NCBI RefSeq assembly: GCF_029784155.1
Contig: NC_073691.1
Location: 134,288,394 to 134,352,393 of the forward strand
Length of the DNA: 64,000 bases
Origin: Uranotaenia lowii
Taxonomy: Eukaryota > Arthropoda > Insecta > Diptera > Culicidae
Reading direction: 5' to 3'
Shown here: piece after piece, positions 56,231 to 64,000 of the stretch
How the letters are laid out: the number at the start of each line of letters is the position of its first letter
How positions within the stretch are numbered: position 1 is the stretch's first letter
The notes under the pieces: model-generated
What the model was told of the DNA's origin: nothing
What the model saw: the letters and a program-made list of their open reading frames with translations, nothing else
Database searches by the model: none
Made by a program: the position numbers and the translations under genes

Positions 56231-57918
56231 AGGTTGGTAATTTCTTTCGGATTCCGTAACAATTTTATAGATTTTATACATATTACTTTTCAGGATAAAC
56301 GAGTAAAATCATAAAAAATCAAGAAGATTTCACAGAACTATTAGGCTCGCACTTAACTCATATATTATGCAGACTTGTTCATTCAAATTAATAATAGACC
56401 AGTTGCAGATAATGTGGTTTCGAGTATTCAATTAGCATGCCTATTTTTTGATCCATTAATCAATTTGAAACGGCTTCTGGAAGGCAAAAAAGCGCCCAAT
56501 CGTGCGTCGATTCCACGAAACTGTTTCTGTTTACTCAGTAAGGTAGATAGGTAGGACAGGTGCAAAAACAAGCGCCATAAAACAAATGACTGATCCGATT
56601 ACACAGTCAATGGGTTCCAGCGGCTAATGAGTACGCTTTAAATCGCCCAACGCCGTCCAAATGTCGGAAAGTGTGGCTAATGGTGACAGATGATCGTGAC
56701 TCATAATCCGATAGACATCTATCAACACATGTATGTACTTGTGCACTTTAAACACCGGTAATTAGAGGCACTTGGGTGGTTGTTTCTTCTCATCAAACAC
56801 GATGATGGACACCGTTAGTGAATAAATTAACGAGTAGGAGTACCTACGTATATGCTTCCTACCCTCAATAGATTGAATAGTGTGAAGTAATATCTTGCTA
56901 TTTTTTAATGCCTTAGCAGTCTATAATTTTGAACTTTGAGCTAACTTTTACGGTGAATTTTGAATATTATCTTATTTGTATTTGTTGAAGTGTAATGTTT
57001 GTTTATAAGTACAGCCATAGGTATAAGCATGAGCGATAAAGACAGTTTTGCGAAATTCAATTAGTAGATTTCAATTCTGTTCTGGGTGATTTTGTGGTAT
57101 TTTTTTTAATAAACCATGAAATTATTGCCTCCCAATATCTTTAAACATGCATTCCAAAAATTTCCCAGAAGGCACGATTCTGCACCCAAAAGATGTTCTC
57201 TCACCATTAAGATAAGACAAAACATTCCTTAGCGCTGAGGTAATTTAAGAGCTTGCTTCCGTTTCGTTTTTATCTTGACTCACATTTCAGAAAATTTCCC
57301 AGCTGGAAGTGATAGAAGAAACTTTTGAATAGTCAAACAGAGGGTGGTGGAAATATTCTCGTCCTGTCTAACATTGAAACAGATGAAAAACCAGCTGGTA
57401 GCCAATTTGGTGGCGCTTTTTTAAAGAGTAAATGAGAAACCCGAAAAAAAAACAAACCCATTTTAAACGACTTTCATCGAATTTCGTGTCACTCGCAATG
57501 GAAAAAGTTTTTCTGTTTGGAAATAGGAAAAAGCGGACGTTTTTGAGTCAGCAGAGACTAACGTGAGTGGCCTTGAAAAGTTTTTCCTTTAAAATGATGC
57601 CATTATTTGAGAAACGTTAGTATATGTTGAAAAGCAGCTCTAGATTGTTTTGAGCAAGCAGTCGCAAAATTATCCATGCTAAAAGTAATGAGAAGAAATG
57701 CATGTGGTTTCACAAATGTCAATCTCAAAGTTTGAAGCAAATCCTACTTTGCCTGAGAAGGGAAAACTTCTGTACCAGTAGGTTGGCTCTCGAATGCTGT
57801 CGCGAGGTGATATTCAAAATAATTATCATTTCAATTTAGCAACGGAATCTTAATTCGGTACAATCATAAAACTAATTTATGGATCTTTCTCTTTTTTTAT
57901 AACAAATTTAAAGTCGTG
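56231..57918. other. Non-coding stretch, apparently unique
   Basis: Mixed composition without recognisable genes, terminal repeats or internal repeats. Confidence 0.4.
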
Positions 57919-58079
57919 GTTTGTGATATAGCTCAGTTGGCAAGTCTTCCTGATGTCTGTGAATTCGAGCCCAAGAGTAAACATCGATCACAGTTGTACC
58001 GGAAAAGTTTTTCAATGTCTGTCCGCCAACTGCATCGTTGATATAAGTCGCGTATGACATGAAGATGTTAAAACGAATA
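57919..58079 (+). mobile_element. tRNA-derived SINE with complete pol III promoter
   Basis: A box TAGCTCAGTTGG at 57929-57940 and B box GAATTCGAGCC at 57961-57971, in a tRNA-like head, then the same body as the truncated copy at 38794-38950 (GAGTAAACATCGA(A/T)CACAG, TGTACCGGA, CCGCCAACTG). The 3' end is cut at a TA by a Tc1-like terminus, so the A-rich tail is missing here. Confidence 0.75.
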
Positions 58080-58460
58080 CAGTGAGCGAAATAAGAATAG
58101 CACCACTATGTGTTTTGCTTGATAAAATATGAATGATTGAAAATTACGAAAATTTTCTTCCACAGTTTGTTATGAATTAATTAACGGATAAATCAAGCAT
58201 ACGTTTACTTTTTTTGGACGTAGCAATTGGCGTTGAGGACCAAAAATGTGAAAAAAAGGGTGCGAAATAAGAATAGCACCACTTGAGTTTTTCAACAAAA
58301 ACAAGATTATTTTTAAAGTTTACTGTGTAAAAGTGAATAATAATGCTTCTACGAATTATTTGAAAAGATGACTGCATGTTAAGGAGCTTTCCAGATTTCC
58401 AAAGGTTTTCAATGGTTTTAAAAGGGGATTTAAAGAGATGCTCCTCTAGCGCTAAGGAAT
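58080..58460 (+). mobile_element. Tc1-like left terminus with IR/DR-type repeats
   Basis: Begins CAGTGAGCGAAATAAGAATA next to TA. The block GCGAAATAAGAATAGCACCA plus two bases (58086-58107) recurs exactly at 58262-58283, 176 bases on, like the paired direct repeats in the ends of IR/DR-type Tc1 elements such as Sleeping Beauty. Beyond it, near 58380-58420, a minimal similarity to a transposase N-terminus (KELS, DFQR in different frames) can be imagined but not relied on. No right terminus was found, so the 3' limit is a guess. Confidence 0.6.
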
Positions 58461-59825
58461 TTGATATTTGAGCTATAAAACTTTATCAAACATTTTGAGT
58501 TTTGTTCAAAAATGAATTTTTGGAAAAAATAATACCTACTTGTACTTCGACCCAAATATTTTGGACTGCATAACATCAAATTTAATTTTATTTTGCTTCT
58601 AATTGCGAAAATATTTTCTATCGATCATCTGAACTTTATTTATGGGTATGAATTACAGTATTTGTGAGTTTAAGATGAAAACCGATGAAAATTGCATTAT
58701 TTTCAAAGAAAATTTGATTTCATCAACGGTTTTAGACTTTACTGTAGGGTTGCCCTCCGTCCTGCAAATGCGGGACATGTCCAATTTTTTTTTAATTGAA
58801 TGTTCCGCCGCCCCACCTTTTTTGCAAAACTATTACAAAGTTCACTGACTAACACTAGAAAAAATAACTTAAACCACAATTTGAATTCATTGGTTCAACC
58901 CAGAAAATCTTCCAAATACACCATTCTTCTCAATAAAGAAAGCAGCATAGTTCATATGAGACAATAATTTTTTATACGTTTTTTAAAAGGACACACGTTC
59001 GGTAATCGGACGTTTTTGGAAACTGAGTCCAAAGTTTATCTCAAAAATCGGGCCTTTTGTTGAAATTCTTCCAAAAATTCAAGTTTTCAAGTTTTAATTT
59101 ACTGGATGAATTTCTTTCAATGCTCGGCTATGTCATCAGCTTGTGTTACTGTAGTTAGCATTACAGAAAGATTCTAAATCAGTTAAGCGTTTTTGGAGCA
59201 CGTTCAACCAATGCTATGTGTATAACTTTGGTAGGAAGAAAATTTGTTTATTCTGCATCCAAATGATTACAGATCTTATATTTCGCAGGAATCTTAATTA
59301 AAATGCCTTATTGGTGGTATAACCCTTTTCGGATCAATTTTCCATAGTAAACAGCAATGGAGGTTTTCTCGAGTTTTAAATTTTTTAAAACAAGTTATAA
59401 ATATAAAATATCCCGGATTTGTCCAGCCCAGATAAGTGTGGAAAAAAAATCTGGCATCCTTATGTATTTAGAAGAAATTCTTTTCACTTGACTTCATGCA
59501 GAAATATGGAATTTTGAATGATCGTACTTTTACCCAACATTATTCGAACTATTGCCAAAGAGGTGGGGTGAAAGTACGTTTCGATAACAGTTACGTATTT
59601 TCACTACTGCTATCAAATCTGACATTTAATTACCTCCGTAATTTTTATCGAAGAGAAATAAAAGTCTACGCAATCAAATGCTGTTCTTTCTTGGAAAAAC
59701 AACTGATTTTTTTTCTATAAATAGGATAAAACTAAGGTCGTTCTTCTACCCACCATACTCTAGAGGTAGATTTTTCTGTGGTATCAAATAAGTTTTTTAC
59801 ATGTATGACTTGAAACATTTTCTCG
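58461..59825. other. AT-rich non-coding stretch
   Basis: No gene. A short CCCGG/CTGGCATCC fragment at 59409-59461 belongs to the repeat family of 1945-2397. Confidence 0.4.
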
Positions 59826-62405
59826 CAAAAAACATGGTCTGCGGGTTGTCTCAGATGTGTTCGGTTGCGAACGCCAATGGTAGAATTCTAGACCTTCTGT
59901 TTGTGAATAGACCCGATTAAGCTGATGTTTTACACCCTTCAAACGCAATTTTAAATACCGACCGACATCATCATCCTACTGTTTTACTGCTCGACTATTT
60001 TTCTGACGAGCTTACGGATCCCGTTAGCCCGCATAGACTAAATCTAGATTTTATGCACTGTGATACCGACCGTGTTATGGAATTGTTACTGTACAAAAAC
60101 TGGCAAATACTTTTCGAAGATCTGAACATCGATGTTGCTGTATCAACCTTCTATAATCATCTCTGGGACGTCTTACACATTCCCACACCGCCTAAACGAC
60201 TACACCGACATCAGCCTTACAAGCTCCCTTGGTGGTATTCTGAGTTACGGAGGAGCCGCAACTTAGTTCGCAAAGCCCGTAAACGCTACCTTCGAGACCG
60301 AACGGACCAAAACAAGTCAATGCTCTCAAGGCTAGAGATAGATTATTCGACTCTTCGCAACGCTGTTTTCAACCAATATATTTCTAACATTGAACGCAAC
60401 GTGAAACAAGATCCTTCGACATTCTGGAAATACATCAATAGCCGCCGCCTTACTAACTGTATCCCATCGTCTGTGACGCTTCAAGGAGGCACATCGGAAA
60501 GCATCATAGAGTCAGCTGAATTGTTTGCAGATTTTTTTAGCAGCGTGTATAGCCCAGTCACTCCTGATTGTTATAATGTGTACTTCGATACACTTCCTAG
60601 CTATGACATCATTCTACCGCAACCCGTTTTCAGTGAACAAGAAGTTCTAAAAGTGCTAAATTCTCTTGATCCCTCGAAAGGATCTGGGCCTGATGAGATT
60701 CCAACATCGCTTGTTGTAAAAATAGCTGCTTCGCTTGTCACACCGCTGTGCATGATTTTCAATCGATCGATCTCGGAAGGTACTTTTCCTACTCTGTGGA
60801 AAATCGCATCAATCTCACCGATCCAAAAGTCAGGAAATGCTCATCGTGTGGAGAATTACAGGCCAATATCGATTCTTTGCTGCTTTTCTAAAGTGCTAGA
60901 AGTCCTGATATACGAGAGAATCTACTCAGCAGCCTCTCCAATACTCACCGATGTCCAGCACGGGTTCATCAAGAAACGATCAACCTTGACAAACCTAATG
61001 ATCTATGCCAGCGATTTGCATTCTGCAACAGGTAAAAAGCTGCAAGTGGATTCGATATACGCAGATTTTGCTAAGGCTTTCGACAAAGTACCTCACAGAA
61101 TCGTAAGAGAAAAACTTGATCGATATGGATTTCCCGAGTGGGCAACTAAATGGCTGTATTCGTGTCTGCTGAATCGTCAAGGCTTTATAAACATTCTTGG
61201 GACTCACTCCTCCGTATTCGACATGCCGTCTGGTGTTCCGCAGGGTAGTCATCTTGGACCGCTCATCTTCGTGATTTTTATAGACGACCTGGCAACATTC
61301 CTTCAGTCGCCGAAACTGCTGTTTGCAGACGATCTTAAAATCTACTGGACCATTGATTCGATATTGGATTGTGTTGCGCTTCAGGAGGACGTCGATCGAT
61401 TATTAGTATGGTGCGGATTACACGGGATGGAGGTTAACGCCGAAAAATGTAAATGTATAAGCTTTTTTAGAACTAGAGCCTCTGTTGTCTACGACTACGG
61501 TCTAAGGGACACCGCTCTCGAAAGAGTAACTTTTATTAAAGACCTCGGAATAACGTTTGACCAAAAGCTCTCGTTTGCTCAACACATCGCGACCACTGCA
61601 TCCAAAGCCTTTGCTTTGCTCGGCTTCCTGCGCCGGAATACACTCAGCTTTGAGGACCCGTATGCTCTGAAACAGGGGCGGGATTATGGAACTCGAAACA
61701 ATCGAGTTTCCTTCGATTCGACCGATTTTAGCTTTACCGATCTTGAACGAGCTCGATTCGAATGGAACTTTTCGAGATGATCTACTACCCGGTTTACTCG
61801 AAATGTAATACGTTAAAATTTAGAACTAGAGTTTAGAGTATCTCGAATCGAATAGGATTCATAATTCCACCCCAGTTTTCTGCTCATTGGTACGCAGTGT
61901 TCTGGAATATGCGGTACCGGTTTGGGCACCCTACCACTCTGTTCACAGCGAAAGACTCGAAAGGATTCAGAAAAAATTCCTCCGCTACGCCCTGCGACGA
62001 TTGCCATGGCAAGATCCCGTACGGTTACCACCCTATTTTGAGGGGTGTACCTTGCCATCAATGACGTCTTTGAGCCAAAGAAGAACTTTATTACAGCGCA
62101 CCTTCATCTACGATATCTTGACAAATGCCGTTGACTGCCCGCAATTGCTCCAGAGATTGAACATATTAATTCCAGCACGCCGACTGCGTAATCAAACCAT
62201 GTTTTGGCTGCCCCCCCTCTTTCGATGTTGTGAAGTTTTCAATGCTGTTTCTCACTTGTTTGACTATCATGTTACAAAATCTAAGTTCAAATGTGCAATC
62301 CGTGACGTCACCTAACTTAATTGCTATGTAATTTAAATATAAGCTAATCTTAAACAATCAGTCTGTATGACAATAGTCAAAGACTTCAGAAATAAATAAA
62401 AAGGT
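59826..62405 (+). pseudogene. Jockey/CR1-like LINE, 5' truncated, interrupted by a MITE
   Basis: Starts within the endonuclease end (VANANGRILDLLFVNRPD, then a stop), followed by an open frame from 60053. The reverse transcriptase is well kept: LDPSKGSGPDEIPTSLV, ENYRPISILCCFSKVLE, QHGFIKKRSTLTNLM, SIYADFAKAFDKVPH (motif A), SGVPQGSHLGPLIFVIFIDD (B), LLFADDLKIY (C) and GITFDQKLSF. At 61676 a 197-bp insertion breaks the frame; it resumes as CSLVRSVLEYAVPVWAPYHS and runs to a stop at 62313-62315. The 3' UTR ends in AAATAAATAAAAA. There is no RNase H, which fits Jockey/CR1-like elements. All three RT catalytic aspartates survive, but the missing endonuclease, the stop and the insertion make it inactive. 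Confidence 0.8.
61676..61872. mobile_element. 197-bp MITE inside the Jockey/CR1-like ORF
   Basis: The ends are GGGCGGGATTATG and the reverse complement of GGGTGGAATTATG. CAG flanks both sides (61673-61675 and 61873-61875), a possible 3-bp target duplication. The interior is rich in TCGA and ATTCGA and partly self-complementary. The G-rich ends and 3-bp duplication recall PIF/Harbinger elements, though their target is usually TWA, so the class is open. Confidence 0.65.
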
Positions 62406-62945
62406 AACTCGCGAGAACCGTGGAAAATAACCGTGTTAATACTTAATAAAAGTCATGCAAAAAATACTGAGTAAAATTAATCCGCGTAAAAAACCTTAAA
62501 GATATTTCTATGAACAAATTTGGCAGAACGTATACGAAAAGCTATACAATTAAGATTTAATAAAGAATTTCTTAACTGTCTCGCTTTTTTCGGCTGTGTC
62601 CCGGTATTTTCGAATAATGCCTCGCGTTTTCTTAAAGTTTATTGTAACATGTAAGATTTTAATTTTCTAACCATAAATAATGATGATGATGGCCCTCCAC
62701 GATACCCCGTACATGGAAAATCGGGCTGGATTATCTATTATATAAAATTCTCTTGTAACGGTGTTTGTAGTACTACTCCTCCGAAACGACCCAAACGATA
62801 CGAATGAAATTATTTTTATAATATTCTGTAGCCATGCGAATCGGTTTATATCGAATAAAAACAACACAAAGTCGCATCAATTGTCCGTAATAATTAAATT
62901 TGTAGTTTTTTGAATGAAATAAAAGTCATGGCTTCCATTTTTTCG
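62406..62945. other. AT-rich non-coding stretch
   Basis: Nothing recognised; a small GC-richer block near 62690-62740. Confidence 0.35.
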
Positions 62946-63640
62946 AGACTTTTTTTCCTTCAGGCGGTTTGTTTTTCGTCTCCAAGGTCGAGGCGGCGCG
63001 AGCAGACGTCGTTTGAAGAAAGTAACCATGGCATAGCATACTGATCAGTGAGAATATTTTGGCGCGTATTTCTCAACCAAGCATATTTTCAATGCAAGTG
63101 GTAGCGATATGATGCCTTGATGTGATTTTTTTTTGTTCTTGATTCCTAGCTCATTTCTACAGCACATGGTTATGAATGACGCCTAGATGTGACTCAGGTT
63201 GACATTTTGCTGATCGAATAAAACATATAATATTTGTTTTGCCAAAATCTGAAATTGAAAAGTCAGGCATCTATTTTTATAGATTTTCATTTCTTCGAGG
63301 GGTTTGTTTTTCGTCTCCATGGGCGAGGCGTCGCTAGCAAACGTCGTTGCAAGATAATAGTAACCAAAGCACAATGAGGTACACTTTTTTTTTTCTTTCC
63401 ACCACATTGACCAAAGCATACTGTTCATTGATCGCTGGAAAAATTTAAAAATTAGGCGCCTATTTCTCAATAAAGTACCTATATTTCTAATGCACGTGGG
63501 GGCGATATGCAACCTAGATGTGTTTTTTTTCTTGCTTATTTGTACACAGCACATGGTAATAAATGACGCCTAAATGTGACACGGATTGATATTTTATCGA
63601 TCGTATTAAAACCATATAAACGATTTCAAATATTAAAACC
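62946..63640 (+). repeat. Two-unit tandem duplication, period about 335 bp
   Basis: GGTTTGTTTTTCGTCTCC at 62966 and 63301 starts two diverged units. Shared blocks follow in the same order: AGCAGACGTCGTT/AGCAAACGTCGTT, GCATACTG, CGCCTATTTCTCAA-like, GCGATATG, CAGCACATGGT and AATGACGCCTA(G/A)ATGTGAC. Non-coding. Confidence 0.75.
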
Positions 63641-64000
63641 ATTTTTAATTCGTGTTAATTTAAGTAGTAAATTGTTGTCCAAAAAATATAAATTTGGTAA
63701 TGATAAATATGAAATAATGTTATGACACTTTGCGGACGTTTGAAAATAAGAAATTGGGAAGCTTTACAATAAATTTCGTATAATCCTATACGCCTAAAAC
63801 GCTAGACACATTAACTGAACAAGAGTCTGTTGTATTCTATTTTGTTTAATTATAGAGGATTTTAACCAACTTGGTCATTCGTCCTCTCAACAAGAGTCTG
63901 TTCTTTGAAATAGATTAGATAGGATTGAAGTTTTAAAAGGCCGAATAAACTATTTGATTTTTGGCAAACGTAAATTGAGGTTATCAATAAAATAATCTAC
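63641..64000. other. AT-rich non-coding end of the window
   Basis: ACAAGAGTCTGTTGTATTC and ACAAGAGTCTGTTCTTTG (63821 and 63890) form a small direct repeat. Nothing else recognised. Confidence 0.35.

Noticed and set aside
58368..58440. Tc1 transposase N-terminus (KELS...DFQR)
   Set aside because: The two motifs fall in different frames with stops within a few codons; similarity is too slight to annotate.

Overview
This is an AT-rich, intron-bearing animal sequence, most likely from an insect and probably a mosquito. The evidence is a terminal exon of the insect-restricted Osiris (DUF1676) family, three copies of a Tc1/mariner transposase with a D37E catalytic spacing (the ITmD37E group described from mosquitoes), tRNA-derived SINEs, and non-LTR retrotransposons of I, R1, RTE-like and Jockey/CR1-like type. 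Nothing looks prokaryotic. The species cannot be named from the sequence alone.

Host gene content is very low. The only host coding sequence I can support is one Osiris-type last exon (3899-4254, + strand) with its splice acceptor and poly(A) signal. Its upstream exons are not recognisable in the 3.9 kb before it. The rest is transposon-derived sequence and AT-rich non-coding DNA.

Layout: 0-4.4 kb holds a CCGGGCA-rich repeat and the Osiris exon. 5-11.1 kb is a repeat cluster: two copies of one SINE, a second SINE, an RTE-like 3' fragment, a CR1-like LINE tail, an ITmD37E relic, a 178-bp-arm hairpin element and a MITE. 11.1-14.87 kb is mostly empty. 14.89-21.15 kb is an apparently complete I-clade retrotransposon with both ORFs open, all catalytic motifs visible and a candidate target-site duplication. 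23.1-25.7 kb holds dispersed repeats, a TA-flanked element and an element full of CATAAGA/TCTTATG hairpins. 25.7-29.2 kb is AT-rich. 29.3-32.5 kb is nested: an RTE-like 3' fragment lies inside an ITmD37E relic, next to an almost complete ITmD37E element with terminal inverted repeats. 35.4-36.8 kb has an RTE-like 5' fragment and a striking array of 16-bp monomers that switches orientation in the middle. 38.1-39.4 kb is a ~141-bp tandem repeat with a SINE inside. 41-43.2 kb is an RTE-like 5' half (minus). 45.2-47.5 kb is an R1-like 5' half (plus). 49.4-56.2 kb is a dense minus-strand nest: an RTE-like 3' end with a 245-bp tetranucleotide tail, an R1-like ORF2, a 1.18-kb Tc1-type foldback, and an RTE-like endonuclease fragment split by a 1.05-kb non-autonomous hAT element. 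57.9-58.5 kb is a SINE cut by a Tc1-like terminus. 59.8-62.4 kb is a Jockey/CR1-like LINE interrupted by a 197-bp MITE. 62.9-63.6 kb is a two-unit tandem duplication.

The transposons do not form a cooperative system. What the window records is layered insertion, and several layers can be ordered from target-site duplications. The only element that looks capable of encoding a full retrotransposition machinery is the I-clade copy.
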